64,000 nucleotides of DNA, taken from contig JANNPN010000214.1 in assembly GCA_031400185.1 (NCBI GenBank), forward strand, positions 20,292-84,291, given 5' to 3'. Source of the DNA: UTPRO1 sp031400185. GTDB taxonomy: Bacteria > Desulfobacterota > Binatia > UTPRO1. The position numbers and the translations under genes are program-made. The notes under the pieces were generated by a model, which saw only the letters and a program-made list of their open reading frames with translations, had not been told where the DNA came from and did no database searches. Of this stretch, positions 24,466-35,251 are shown piece by piece; the stretch's first letter is position 1, and each line of letters starts with the position of its first letter.

Positions 24466-25320
24466 CTAGGATACTTTGCGGAGGGGCGTCGCTTCGTCGG
24501 CGGTCCCGACGCCGGGCAACGTCAAGGTAAACCGCGCGCCTTCACCTGGTGAGCTCTCGACCGCGACCACGCCGCCCATGAGGATCGCGAGCCGAGACGA
24601 CACGGACAGCCCGATGCCCGCGCCAGGTGCGCGGTGCTGGCGGTCGTGAGCCTGCTGGAACGGCTCGAAGATCGCGCGCTGATCGGCGATCGGGATGCCG
24701 ATGCCGGTATCCGCGACGACGATGGCGACCGTTCCCTCGCCGGTCGGGCTTGCCGTCAAGACGATCGCTCCGCGCTCGGTAAACTTCACGGCATTGACGA
24801 GCAAGTTCGACACGATCTGCTTCAGGCGGTCGGGATCGGCGCGGACGCGTCCGCAACGGTCTGCGACCTCGGCGCGAAACACGACGTCGTGGCCGGCGAG
24901 GAGCACGTCCATCACCGCGGTCAGATCGGCGAACAGCAGGCCGAGCTCGACGTCCTCGATCTCGATACGCATTCGGCCAGCCTCGATGCGCGACAGATCG
25001 AGCAGATCGTTGATGAGATGCGAGAGATTGCTCGCGTTCTTCGTGATGCGGTGGAGGATGTCGCGTTGCGCGGGTTCGAGCGTTCCGAAGGAGTGATCCA
25101 GGAGCAGGTCGACGTAGCCGAGCACGACGTTCAACGGCGTTCGGAGCTCGTGGGAGACGCTGGCCAGGAACTCGTCCTTCCGAACGCAGCGCTCGTTCAG
25201 GCTCAGGTTCGTGGCGCGGAGCCCGGCGATCTCGGCGGCAAGGGAGCGCCGCCGCCGCTCGACGAGCCACACGCCCCATGCCGCTCCCACGACGGCGGCG
25301 GCGAGGATGATCTCCATCAT
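24466..25320 (-). CDS. Orphan sensor histidine kinase (HisKA-HATPase)
   Basis: 284 residues: one N-terminal membrane helix (about residues 3-20), a short coiled-coil, HisKA with phospho-His in FLASVSHELRTPLN, and a HATPase_c domain with N box KQIVSNLLVNAVKFT, G1 VADTGIGIP, F box IFEPFQQ and G2 GAGIGLSVS. There is no periplasmic sensor or PAS domain, and no response regulator lies beside it, so the signal and partner are unknown. It may sense through the membrane or serve in a multi-component relay. Confidence 0.92.
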   Translation of the reverse strand: MMEIILAAAVVGAAWGVWLVERRRRSLAAEIAGLRATNLSLNERCVRKDEFLASVSHELRTPLNVVLGYVDLLLDHSFGTLEPAQRDILHRITKNASNLSHLINDLLDLSRIEAGRMRIEIEDVELGLLFADLTAVMDVLLAGHDVVFRAEVADRCGRVRADPDRLKQIVSNLLVNAVKFTERGAIVLTASPTGEGTVAIVVADTGIGIPIADQRAIFEPFQQAHDRQHRAPGAGIGLSVSSRLAILMGGVVAVESSPGEGARFTLTLPGVGTADEATPLRKVS

Positions 25321-25515
25321 GCGACTGGAGTCTCGGTGGTTTCGTCGCTATGCATCGAACGCGGTAACGCGGTGTGCTTCGAGCGGCACGGTGGTCGATC
25401 GTGACACGCCGTGTGCCACGCTGATGTGCCGTCCACGGCACAAACGGACGTGGACCGCTCATTTCACACGTCTATGGCGAGACCATAAGCAAGAGGCATT
25501 CCCGAGGAGGAACGA

Positions 25516-25749
25516 GTGGCGGTCATTCGCTTGCCGGAAATCGAGGAGATCTTCACGGTGCTCGACCGTCGCGGCATCTCGCGCGAAGCCGTCGTGATCC
25601 CACTCACCAAGCGCGATCCCGGGACTGTGCGGGTGCTGCCGAACGAGAAGCTCGAGATCGTCGTGCCGGATTCGCAGACAGTCGCGGCATGGCTGCCGGT
25701 GCTCGAGCACCTGATCGACGACGCCATGGCGGGCGAGTCGTCGACCTGA
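25516..25749 (+). CDS. Small soluble protein of unknown function (77 residues)
   Basis: Unrecognised. GTG 25516 has GAGGAGG at 25504-25510, a strong ribosome-binding site supporting a real gene. The sequence is MAVIRLPEIEEIFTVLDRRG... then a conserved-looking RDPGTVRVLPNEKLEIVVP and an acidic helix HLIDDAMAG. No membrane segment or cysteine. It is convergent with the L,D-transpeptidase, 10 bp between stops. Confidence 0.6.
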   Translation: MAVIRLPEIEEIFTVLDRRGISREAVVIPLTKRDPGTVRVLPNEKLEIVVPDSQTVAAWLPVLEHLIDDAMAGESST

Positions 25750-25759
25750 CGGACGCGCG

Positions 25760-26365
25760 CTACTTGAGGATCAACACGGGTGTACCGAGCGGCACGATGT
25801 CGTAGAGCTCGGCCACGTGTTGGTTCATCAGCGACACGCACCCGAACGTCCAGTCGTCGCCGCGCACGTTCGAATCCTCGCGGTCGGTGCCGTGGATGCC
25901 GACCGCGCCCCCGATGCCCGGCGCGTTGCCGTCGACGATCGGGACGCGGCCTTCGCTCAGCGCCATGGCGTAGCGGCCGCGGTCGTCGGTGTTCGGATAG
26001 CTCAGCAACATGAAGCGGCTCCAGCGCGCGTGGGAGCGCTTCGAGCTGATGCGGTACACGCCCTCCGGCGTCCGGAGATCGCCCTGGTAGACCTTCGGGC
26101 CGTACGACGCGATGCCGAGCACGATCGGATAGACCTTCACCTGCTCGGTGCGGCGATAGACCGTGAGCGTACGCTCCTCTTTACGCACCACGACCGCGTA
26201 CTCGGCGCCGTTCGTCCATCCGAACGCCGGGCTCGGTGACGGGGTCGGCGTCGGCGTCGCGACCGCTGGGGCCGGCGGCGGTTGCTTGGGAACCAGCAAG
26301 CCGCACGCTGCCAGCGTGCTGACCACCGCTACTGCCACCGCCCGCACCACCGCGTTCCAAAACAT
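25760..26365 (-). CDS. Lipoprotein L,D-transpeptidase-like protein (YafK/DpaA type)
   Basis: YkuD-fold periplasmic protein anchored as a lipoprotein. The signal peptide ends in the lipobox STLAAC, followed by a Pro/Thr linker (repeats of TP and SP). The catalytic domain has TPEGVYRISSK, catalytic His in GIHGTDRED and Cys in WTFGCVSLMNQ. The GC-(I/V)-(A/S)-L form, without the usual Arg, resembles DpaA (YafK), which releases Braun-type lipoprotein from peptidoglycan, rather than classical cross-linking LDTs. ATG 26365 is chosen because a longer frame to 27475 runs antisense through glmU. 201 residues. Confidence 0.85.
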   Translation of the reverse strand: MFWNAVVRAVAVAVVSTLAACGLLVPKQPPPAPAVATPTPTPSPSPAFGWTNGAEYAVVVRKEERTLTVYRRTEQVKVYPIVLGIASYGPKVYQGDLRTPEGVYRISSKRSHARWSRFMLLSYPNTDDRGRYAMALSEGRVPIVDGNAPGIGGAVGIHGTDREDSNVRGDDWTFGCVSLMNQHVAELYDIVPLGTPVLILK

Positions 26366-26428
26366 GGTCAACGCGGGCAATTTGCAATACAACCCTCGGC
26401 AGGGCAAGCCGTCCGAGCGTAGAAGCCG

Positions 26429-26908
26429 ATGACGATCGATCGTGCCGAGCTCCGTCGCGTCATGGGTCACTTCGCAACCGGGGTCGCCGTCATCACCACG
26501 CGCGACGACGACGACCGGCCCTACGGTCTCACCGCGAACGCGCTCTGCTCCGTCTCGCTCGACCCCCCGCTGCTTCTCGTGTGCGTCGACAAGAAAGCCG
26601 AGAGCCACCCTGCGTTCACGCGGTCCGGCGTCTTCGCGGTCAACATCCTCGGACACGAGCATGAGGACCTGTCGCGGCGGTTCGCGGTCTCGGGCGGTGA
26701 GAAGTTCGTCGATGTCGCTCATCGGACGGGCGTGACCGGGGCCCCGTTGCTCGAGGGCGTGCTCGGCGTCGTGGAGTGCCGCGTGGTTGCCGTCCACGAC
26801 GCGGGCGACCACACCATCTACATCGGTGAGGTCGCGCACCTCGAGACCGGCGACGGCCACCCGCTGCTGTTTTTTCGTGGGAAATACCGGCGGTTGCACG
26901 AAGACTGA
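26429..26908 (+). CDS. Flavin reductase-like protein
   Basis: FMN-binding split-barrel NAD(P)H:flavin reductase of the kind that feeds two-component monooxygenases. 159 residues with the family's opening LRRVMGHFATGVAVITT, GLTANALCSVSLDPPLLLVC (flavin-binding), GVFAVNILG and the closing DGHPLLFFRGKYRRL. It is 63 bp from the divergent L,D-transpeptidase start and about 60 bp before glmU. No monooxygenase partner is seen nearby, so the physiological acceptor is unknown. Confidence 0.9.
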   Translation: MTIDRAELRRVMGHFATGVAVITTRDDDDRPYGLTANALCSVSLDPPLLLVCVDKKAESHPAFTRSGVFAVNILGHEHEDLSRRFAVSGGEKFVDVAHRTGVTGAPLLEGVLGVVECRVVAVHDAGDHTIYIGEVAHLETGDGHPLLFFRGKYRRLHED

Positions 26909-26971
26909 GCCGGTCCGCAAAGCGTTTTGCAGGTGGGAAACCGGCCTGCCGCAGTGTAGAACCAACTCCGC

Positions 26972-28518
26972 ATGTCCGTCACGCCGCAATTGGGCATCGT
27001 CGTCCTCGCCGCCGGTCGCGGCACGCGTATGCGATCCGACCGGGCCAAGGTCCTCCACGCGGTGGCTGGAAAGCCGTTCATCGTCTCCGTGCTCGAGACG
27101 GCGGCAGCCCTCGCGCCGGATCGGCTCGCGGTCGTGGTCGGTCATGATGCCGACGAGGTCGAGCGGGTCTGTGAAGCGCATTTCGCGCGCCGGCCGATCG
27201 CCGGATCCGTCGCCTATCCGCGCCAGGTCGAGCAGCGCGGGACGGGCGACGCGGTGCGCTCCGCGGCCGGCGCGTTCGAAGGCTTCGACGGCGACGTGTT
27301 GATCCTCTACGGCGACGTGCCCGGCCTCGCCGTTCCTACCCTGCAGGCCCTGCTCGATCAGCATTGCGCGCGGCACGCCGAGCTTTCGCTCCTCACGACC
27401 GAGGTCGACGACCCGACCGGCTACGGCCGCATCCTGCGCCATGCCGACGGGTCGCTCCGCGGGATCGTCGAGCACAAGGACTTGGCGCCCGCCGAGCGGG
27501 GCGTGCGCGAGATCAACCCCGGCATCTACTGTGTGCGGTCGCGCGCGCTCTGGCCCGCCCTCGCACGCTTGCGCGCGGACAACGCCCAGAGCGAATACTA
27601 CCTGACGGATATCGTGGCGATGGCCGTCGAGGCGGGAGCAACCGTCGTGACGCGTACCGTCCCCGATCCCGGCGAGGTCGCCGGCATCAACTCACGAGCG
27701 GACATGTCGAACCTGGAGCAACGGGCGCGGAAGGCGCTGGTCGAGAAGTGGATGCGCGCGGGGGTCACGTTTCGCGATCCCGCAACCGCGTACATCGAAG
27801 AGGACGTCACGATCGGAAGCGACACGGAGATCGGACCGAACGTGCAGTTGCTCGGCCGGACGACGGTCGGCCGCGGCTGTCGGCTCGACGGCACGGCCTT
27901 TTTGCAGGACGCGACGCTCGGCGACGGCGTGCACTTGCGTCTCGGTGTCGTGCTGACCGAGTGCGAGGTCGGCGACGGCGCGATCATTGGGCCATTCGCG
28001 CATCTCCGTCCCGGCACAGTGCTCGGGCCCGAGGTCCATATCGGCAACTTCGTCGAGGCGAAGAAGGCCAAGCTCGGACGCGGCACGAAGGCGAACCACC
28101 TCACCTATCTCGGCGACTGCGAAATCGGCACGCGAACGAACGTCGGCGCCGGGACCATCACCTGCAACTACGACGGCTTCGCGAAGCATCGGACGGTGAT
28201 CGGAGACCGCGTGCAGATTGGGAGCGACACGCAGCTCGTGGCACCGGTCACGGTCGGCGACGACGCGTACATCGGGGCGGGTACCACCGTGACGAGCGAC
28301 GTTCCGGCGGGCGGGATGCTCGTCGTCAGTCGTACGCCGCAACGCATGATCGCGGGGTGGGTCGAGCGCCGCCGCGCCCGTGCCTCGGCCGCGAAGGCGA
28401 GCCCGCCGGTTCCGGCGCCGCGCAAGCTCGGGGCGGCAAAGAAACGTACTCCCAAGCGCAAGGTCGTCACCGCGCGGGGAGCAGCACGCGCCCTGGGCGG
28501 GCGCCGAGGGAAGCGCTG

Positions 28519-28519
<1 letters not shown>
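26972..28519 (+). CDS. glmU: Bifunctional GlmU: UDP-GlcNAc pyrophosphorylase / glucosamine-1-P acetyltransferase
   Basis: Last two steps of UDP-N-acetylglucosamine synthesis for peptidoglycan and lipid A. N-terminal nucleotidyltransferase: VVLAAGRGTRMRSDRAKVLH, ILYGDVPGL, EINPGIYC. C-terminal left-handed beta helix hexapeptide repeats from about residue 260, with HIGNFVEAKKAKLGRGTKANHL and ITCNYDGF. The 515 residues exceed the usual 455-460 because of a basic, Ala/Lys-rich tail (about residues 460-515: KKRTPKRK and similar), which is unusual and probably disordered. Its stop overlaps the glmS start (TGATG). Confidence 0.96.
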
Positions 28520-30345
<1,826 letters not shown>

Positions 30346-30438
30346 CCGGCCAACGCGCGGAAAGCCCGCGAAACCCCGTCGACTCGGGCGGCGCAGCGGG
30401 TTCCCTCTCCGGCGCCGCCCGGATATGGTTTTCCGACG

Positions 30439-31641
30439 ATGAGCCCCCATCTGGTCTCGATCGAGGAAGCCATCGCCGAGATCCGCGCGGGTCGGATGAT
30501 CGTCCTCATGGACGACGAGGACCGCGAAAACGAGGGCGACATCTGCATGGCGGCCGAGAAGGTGTCGCCCGAGGCGATCGCCTTCATGGCCCGGTACGCG
30601 CGTGGGCTGATCTGCCTTCCGCTGACGGACGAGAAGCTCGCCGAGCTCGGCCTTCCGATGATGGTAGCCGAGAACAGCACGCCTCTCGGCACCGCCTTTA
30701 CGCTTTCGATCGACGCGCGCCGCGGCATCGGCTCCGGCATCTCCGCGGCGGATCGGGCGACGACGATCCTCACGGCCGTCCGCGACGGCGCAGGTCCTGG
30801 GGACGTCACCAGTCCCGGCCACATCTTTCCGCTGCGCGCGCGTCGCGGCGGGGTCCTCGTGCGAACCGGCCAGACCGAGGGCTCCGTCGACCTGGCTCGC
30901 CTCGCCGGGCTCAAGCCCGCGGGCGTCATCTGCGAGATCATGAACGAGGACGGTTCCATGGCCCGCATGCCGGATATCGAGCGATTCGCCGCGGCCCACA
31001 ATCTCAAGATCGCGACCGTCGCCGAGCTGATCCAATATCGGCTCCGCCACGATTCGCTCGTGCATCGCATCGCAGAGGCACGCCTGCCGACGCGGTTCGG
31101 TGGCGACTTCCGCGCCGTCGTGTACCGGAGCGACGTCGACGGCGGTGAGCACTTGGCACTCGTGCGCGGCACCATCACCCCCGATCAACCGACGCTCGTG
31201 CGCGCGCATGCCGAGTATCTCCCAGGTGACGTGTTCGGCTACACGCAACGCGACACCGGTGCCGTCCTGCACCAGGCGATGAAGATCATCGCCGACGAGG
31301 GCCGCGGCGTCGTGCTGTACCTCCGTCGCGAGGAGCACGGCGTCGACCTCTTCACCGGGGTCGAGGGCCCGAGCGGTCAACCGAGCACCAATCCCGGTCT
31401 CCGCCTGAACGAGTTCCGCGACTACGGCATCGGCGCGCAGATCCTGCGCGATCTCGGAGTCGGTAAGATTCGGCTCCTCACCAACCATCCTCGGCGGCTC
31501 GTGAGCCTGCCGGGTTATGGTCTCGAGATCGTCGAGCGGGTGCCGCTGTCGTCGGAGCCGCCGACGACGACCGCGGGCGGGACGGCATCGCCAGCGGAGG
31601 TTCCGAAAGCAGGCACGGGAAAGGTCGCCAAGCTCCGCTAG
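30439..31641 (+). CDS. ribB: RibBX: DHBP synthase with degenerate GTP cyclohydrolase II-like domain
   Basis: 3,4-dihydroxy-2-butanone-4-phosphate synthase of riboflavin synthesis fused to a RibA-like domain. The N-terminal half has DDEDRENEGDICMAAE, the substrate-binding SGISAADRATTI and SPGHIFPLRARRGGVL. The C-terminal half follows RibA, but the three zinc cysteines of the HSECLTGD...RCDCG region are replaced (HAEYLPGDVFGYTQRDTG), so GTP cyclohydrolase II activity is not expected. This matches the RibBX variant described in Proteobacteria. It also has a 35-residue Thr/Ala-rich tail. No FMN riboswitch was seen in the 93 bp upstream. A true ribA should exist elsewhere. Confidence 0.88.
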   Translation: MSPHLVSIEEAIAEIRAGRMIVLMDDEDRENEGDICMAAEKVSPEAIAFMARYARGLICLPLTDEKLAELGLPMMVAENSTPLGTAFTLSIDARRGIGSGISAADRATTILTAVRDGAGPGDVTSPGHIFPLRARRGGVLVRTGQTEGSVDLARLAGLKPAGVICEIMNEDGSMARMPDIERFAAAHNLKIATVAELIQYRLRHDSLVHRIAEARLPTRFGGDFRAVVYRSDVDGGEHLALVRGTITPDQPTLVRAHAEYLPGDVFGYTQRDTGAVLHQAMKIIADEGRGVVLYLRREEHGVDLFTGVEGPSGQPSTNPGLRLNEFRDYGIGAQILRDLGVGKIRLLTNHPRRLVSLPGYGLEIVERVPLSSEPPTTTAGGTASPAEVPKAGTGKVAKLR

Positions 31642-31671
31642 GTTCGCGAGCCCTACGCCAGGATGTCGACG

Positions 31672-32253
31672 TCAGCGAAAGCTCACACCTATGAGCCCGA
31701 AGATCGTGTTGATCCCCGGGTTGCTGCTCGCCATCCCGGCGTTCGACATGTGGCGGAACCGTACCTGCAGGCCGACGGCCGCGTCGGGGCTGATCGCGTA
31801 CTCGAGACCGGCCCCGATCGTCGACGTGAACTGCAAGCGCGTGCCCAAGTCCTGTTTCCGAAGGTCGGTATAGACGGCACCCTCGCCCGCCTCGATGAAC
31901 GGTCGCAGGACACCGTCGCCGTAGACGAGACGGATGAAGAGCGCATTCAGACCGATCTCGAAGCTCTCGGTCTTGTGCCGCCCGTGGGCGTCGTTGACGT
32001 ACGCGATCCAAGGCTCGATCATCCAGAGCGCTCGGATGCCGTACCCTTCGAACCACTGCGAGACGGGGTCCCAGATCGCCAAGCCGACGTACGGATGGGC
32101 CGCGTAGTACTGGATCTCGCTCGACGGGTTCACGCCGCCGCCCGCGCGCACGCCCCACTCGCGGACCACCAGATGGTCGACGTCGGCCGCTGCGGTGCCA
32201 GAACCGGCGAGGAACGCGAGCATCACGAAGACGAGCGTGCGAGCGATCCGCAT
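31672..32253 (-). CDS. PagL-like lipid A 3-O-deacylase / acyloxyacyl hydrolase
   Basis: Outer-membrane beta-barrel protein of the PagL family, which removes the 3-O acyl chain of lipid A. The 193 residues start with a signal peptide (RTLVFVMLAFLAGSGTAAA), then barrel strands. The catalytic His-Ser pair lies in RFRHMSNAGMASSNPGIN, near the C-terminus, as in PagL (family pattern [FY]xHxSN-[AG]). The terminal ...IFGLIGVSFR ends in an aromatic-Arg strand. ATG 32253 gives the signal peptide; no strong ribosome-binding site. It implies lipid A remodelling in this organism. Confidence 0.8.
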   Translation of the reverse strand: MRIARTLVFVMLAFLAGSGTAAADVDHLVVREWGVRAGGGVNPSSEIQYYAAHPYVGLAIWDPVSQWFEGYGIRALWMIEPWIAYVNDAHGRHKTESFEIGLNALFIRLVYGDGVLRPFIEAGEGAVYTDLRKQDLGTRLQFTSTIGAGLEYAISPDAAVGLQVRFRHMSNAGMASSNPGINTIFGLIGVSFR

Positions 32254-32322
32254 CTGGCGGCGTGGCTGTATCCGGAAGGCCAGGCCACCGCAACCCGTCG
32301 GGCTCGCCGACGCTCCATTCGC

Positions 32323-32793
32323 ATGCCCTGGCAGCTCCGGGTCACCGGGCTCCTCGCCACGTTCCTCTTTGCGACCGCGGGGTACGCGGCGGGGCCGTCG
32401 ATCGACACCAAGTGGGGCATCGAGCCGCCTACGAATCCCGACACGAGCGAGCTCGCGCTCACCGTGACGGTCGAGAAGGGATGGCATCTGAACGCCAACG
32501 ATCCCGACCGACCGTACGTCATTCCGACGACGCTCGAGATCGAGTCCCCGAGCGGGACGACGATCGCCAGCATCCGCTATCCCGAACCGGTGGTCCGCGA
32601 GCTCGGCTTCGCGAAAGGGACGCTGCTCCGCCTTTACGAGGGCACGTTCAAGATCGGGGTGCGCGTCGCGGGCGCCGTGCCGCCACGGTTCGACGCCAAG
32701 CTCGGCTACCAGGCATGCAACGACGAGACATGCCTCCCGCCGAAGAAGCTCGAGGTTCCGTTCGACGCCAAGGCCGTCGGAGTTGCCAAGTGA
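32323..32793 (+). CDS. Exported DsbD N-terminal-domain protein
   Basis: 156 residues equal to the periplasmic N-terminal domain (nDsbD) alone: signal peptide (RVTGLLATFLFATAGYAAG), immunoglobulin-like strands (LTVTVEKGWHLNANDP, VIPTTLEIESPSG) and the redox region YQACNDETCLPPKKLEVPF with a Cys pair five residues apart. The transmembrane and thioredoxin domains of DsbD/ScsB are absent, so electrons must come from another partner. The stop overlaps the Hsp33 GTG start (GTGA), coupling the two redox-linked genes. Confidence 0.82.
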   Translation: MPWQLRVTGLLATFLFATAGYAAGPSIDTKWGIEPPTNPDTSELALTVTVEKGWHLNANDPDRPYVIPTTLEIESPSGTTIASIRYPEPVVRELGFAKGTLLRLYEGTFKIGVRVAGAVPPRFDAKLGYQACNDETCLPPKKLEVPFDAKAVGVAK

Positions 32794-33695
32794 GCCCTCC
32801 GGCGGGCGACCTCGGCGGCACGTTGCTGCGCGCGAGCGCCGCGGGGGAGACCGTGCGCGCGCTCGCTGCCATCACCACGGGTGTGGTCGAGGAGGCGCGC
32901 CAGCGCCACGGAACCTACCCAACGGCAACCGCCGCGCTCGGGCGCACCCTCACAGCCGGACTGCTCCTCGGGGCGACGATGAAGGACGAGGAGGGGCTCT
33001 CGATCGAGATCGTCGGCGATGGCCCGCTCCGCCGCGTCATGGTGACGACGAACGGCCAGGGCCGCGTCCGCGGGTACGTCTCGCGGCCGGAGACCCACCT
33101 GCCGTCGAGGAACGGCAAGCTCGACGTCGCGGGCGCGATCGGCGACGGTCTCCTCTGCGTCATGCGGACGCAACCGTGGAACAAGGAGCCCTACCGGAGC
33201 GTCATGAAGCTCGTCTCCGGCGAGATCGCCGAGGACATCACGCACTACCTGGTCACCTCGGAGCAGATGCCGTCGGCGACCGCGCTCGGTGTGTTCGTGA
33301 ATGCGGACGGTGCGGTCGGGGCCGCGGGCGGCTACCTCGTGCAGATCCTGAACGGCGCCGCCACGGGGCTCGCGGAGCTGATCGAGCGGAACGTCGCGCG
33401 GTTGCCGCACGTGACCAACCTCATCCGGCGTGGCGACGGTCCGGGGGAGATCCTGACCGCCGTGCTCGCTGGGCTCGAGATCCGCACGATCGCCGACGAG
33501 CCCGTGCGCTTCGCCTGCCCGTGCAGCCGCGAGCGCGTTCTCGGCGCGATCCTGTTGCTCGGTCCGCAGGAGATCGAGGACATGATCCGCACCGAGGGTC
33601 ATGCCGAGGTGCGCTGCGAGTTCTGCGCCGAGCAATACCGTGTCGAGCGCGACGAGCTCACGATGCTCGTTCGCGAGACCCAAGGCTCGGCGTGA
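32790..33695 (+). CDS. hslO: Redox-regulated chaperone Hsp33
   Basis: Cytosolic holdase activated by oxidation of a zinc-bound cysteine tetrad. GTG 32790 overlaps the upstream stop; 301 residues, near the family norm. The N-terminal domain shows TAALGRTLTAGLLLGATMKDEEGLSIEI split by typical GDGPLRRVMV and EQMPSATALGVFVN. The C-terminal zinc centre is complete: CPCSRERV (CxC) and VRCEFCAEQY (CxxC). Neighbours suggest oxidative-stress function. Confidence 0.95.
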   Translation: MSPPAGDLGGTLLRASAAGETVRALAAITTGVVEEARQRHGTYPTATAALGRTLTAGLLLGATMKDEEGLSIEIVGDGPLRRVMVTTNGQGRVRGYVSRPETHLPSRNGKLDVAGAIGDGLLCVMRTQPWNKEPYRSVMKLVSGEIAEDITHYLVTSEQMPSATALGVFVNADGAVGAAGGYLVQILNGAATGLAELIERNVARLPHVTNLIRRGDGPGEILTAVLAGLEIRTIADEPVRFACPCSRERVLGAILLLGPQEIEDMIRTEGHAEVRCEFCAEQYRVERDELTMLVRETQGSA

Positions 33696-33714
33696 TGAAA
33701 GAAGGAACCCACCC

Positions 33715-34161
33715 ATGGACGTGACCCAGGCATTGCTCGGCGAGCACGGCATCGTGCACCTGCTCGTGGAACAGCTCGACGAGTCGCTCGATCGCCACCA
33801 GACAACGGCCGAGCTCCGCGCCGCCTCCGAACCGCTCGCGATCACGCTGCTCGGCCACGCCCGGATCGAGGACGAGACGTTGTTCCAGCCGTACGAGAAG
33901 CACACGGGCTCGCTCGGGCCGCTCAAGTGTCTCCGCCATGAGCACGAGCTCATGGATCAGCAAATCCGCGCGATGTTCCGCTTGCAGGATCCCGCCGTGC
34001 TGCGGGAGCAGATCCGTGCCCTCCTCGATGTCACCCGCCGCCATCTGGCGCGCGAGGAGGAGGTGATGTTCAAGGCGGCGCGCGACGCGATCGAGCAGGG
34101 AGAGCTCGAGCACCTGGGACACCACTGGGCGGAGTTCCGCGGCGTCCTGCTACGGGATTGA
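33715..34161 (+). CDS. Hemerythrin HHE-domain protein
   Basis: Four-helix-bundle diiron-binding protein that may sense or store O2, NO or iron. 148 residues with the expected ligands: LLGEHGIVHLL (first His), LLGHARIEDETLF (His and Glu), CLRHEHELMD (His and Glu) and VTRRHLAREEEVMF (His and Glu). GAAGGA precedes ATG 33715; the gene lies 19 bp after hslO, so they probably share a transcript. Confidence 0.88.
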   Translation: MDVTQALLGEHGIVHLLVEQLDESLDRHQTTAELRAASEPLAITLLGHARIEDETLFQPYEKHTGSLGPLKCLRHEHELMDQQIRAMFRLQDPAVLREQIRALLDVTRRHLAREEEVMFKAARDAIEQGELEHLGHHWAEFRGVLLRD

Positions 34162-34176
34162 CGGTCGCGCGGTCGC

Positions 34177-35004
34177 TCACGCCGAGGAGCCGGCGGCCGA
34201 CCATTCGGGACGCGACGGTGCGGGGGGCTCGAGCGTCCGCGTGATCCAGTCTTCGAGGAGCGGGACGTCGGCGAATCCCGGGAGGTCGCGGATGGTCGCG
34301 TCGATCTTGCGCGCAGCGGCCAGGCCGTCGCAGCCCCCGAAGAGATAGCCGGCGACGAAGCGCATCTCCTCGTCGGGCTGTACGCCGCTGCCGACGGGTG
34401 CCCAATAGCGCTCGATCACTGCGCGCGCGATGCGCGCGGTCACGGGGCGCTGCAGACGGCGCTCGGCCTGCTTGAAGTAAAAGAAGAAGTGGCGCGACTC
34501 GTCGAGGACGATCCGATCGAGCAGATCGCGCAGCACGGGATGGTCGACGAGCGCGGCCATCCGGCGATACGCCATCAGCGTGGTGAGCTCGTTGATGGCC
34601 CCCCAAGTCATGTGGACGGCGACGAAGTCGGGCCAGACCCGGGCGAGCCATGAGGTCAGCCGCCGCTCGACCGCTTGCCGGAAGGTCGCGGTCGAGCGCG
34701 GCCGCATCGTGATGTCGTGCCCCGCCGCCTGGACCAACCGCGCGAGCGCCACCCCGTGGAAGGTCTCCTCGTACACCCAGCACGCCAGGAACGTCGCGAC
34801 CTCGGGATCGTCGATCGCGCGCGTGTCGAGGAGCGCGCGCAAGTAGATGATCGTGTGGCTCTCGATGTCCTGCATGTAGCGCAACGTCCGTACCGCTTCT
34901 TGCGGCAGCGGATGCTGCGGCACCTGCTCCCAGGCGATCGCCCGGATGTCCACCGCCCGCGAGCGGCTGAGGTACGCGTCGAGATCGATTGGTGACGCCG
35001 TCAT
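34177..35004 (-). CDS. Ferritin-like diiron protein, acyl-ACP desaturase-like
   Basis: 275-residue helical protein with a carboxylate-bridged diiron pattern: Glu in YMQDIESHTII, EExxH in YEETFHGVALARL, Glu in INELTTLMAYRR and the second (E/D)ExRH as LDESRHFFFYF. Spacing and overall pattern resemble bacterial acyl-ACP desaturase/ferritin-like families. An oxygen-dependent fatty-chain or related oxidation is a reasonable inference. It is convergent with the hemerythrin gene, 15 bp between stops. The substrate is unknown. Confidence 0.75.
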   Translation of the reverse strand: MTASPIDLDAYLSRSRAVDIRAIAWEQVPQHPLPQEAVRTLRYMQDIESHTIIYLRALLDTRAIDDPEVATFLACWVYEETFHGVALARLVQAAGHDITMRPRSTATFRQAVERRLTSWLARVWPDFVAVHMTWGAINELTTLMAYRRMAALVDHPVLRDLLDRIVLDESRHFFFYFKQAERRLQRPVTARIARAVIERYWAPVGSGVQPDEEMRFVAGYLFGGCDGLAAARKIDATIRDLPGFADVPLLEDWITRTLEPPAPSRPEWSAAGSSA

Positions 35005-35251
35005 CTGGTTGCCCTACGTGTCATGCCGCCTCCGCGGATGGACGGTGGATCTCGGTCTGCCAATCCGGCCAGCCCCACCTCGTCGTAGGACGCCAGAAGG
35101 CCTCGTGAGGACGCAACGACCATCATCCCCCCCCGGTGGACGCTTCGTCGCCGGCGCTCCGTCCGGCGCTGCGACTGCCGTGCTCTTGTGTAGCCACGTG
35201 CCGGGTCCGGTGTCCATGCATCGGGACTCTCGATCGGCCGGCAATGCTGCT

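Noticed and set aside
26220..26280. Short repeat in the L,D-transpeptidase gene
   Set aside because: It encodes a low-complexity Thr/Ser-Pro linker after a lipobox, a common feature of lipoproteins.
25760..27475. 571-residue leftward frame ending in the L,D-transpeptidase
   Set aside because: Its first two thirds are antisense to glmU and the flavin reductase and lack protein-like character; the lipoprotein start at 26365 explains the gene.
27364..28518. Upstream extension of glmS
   Set aside because: Reads through glmU out of frame; MCGIIGYVG at 28519 is the required catalytic N-terminus.
30346..30438. FMN riboswitch before RibBX
   Set aside because: The conserved RFN-box segments are absent from the 93 bp.
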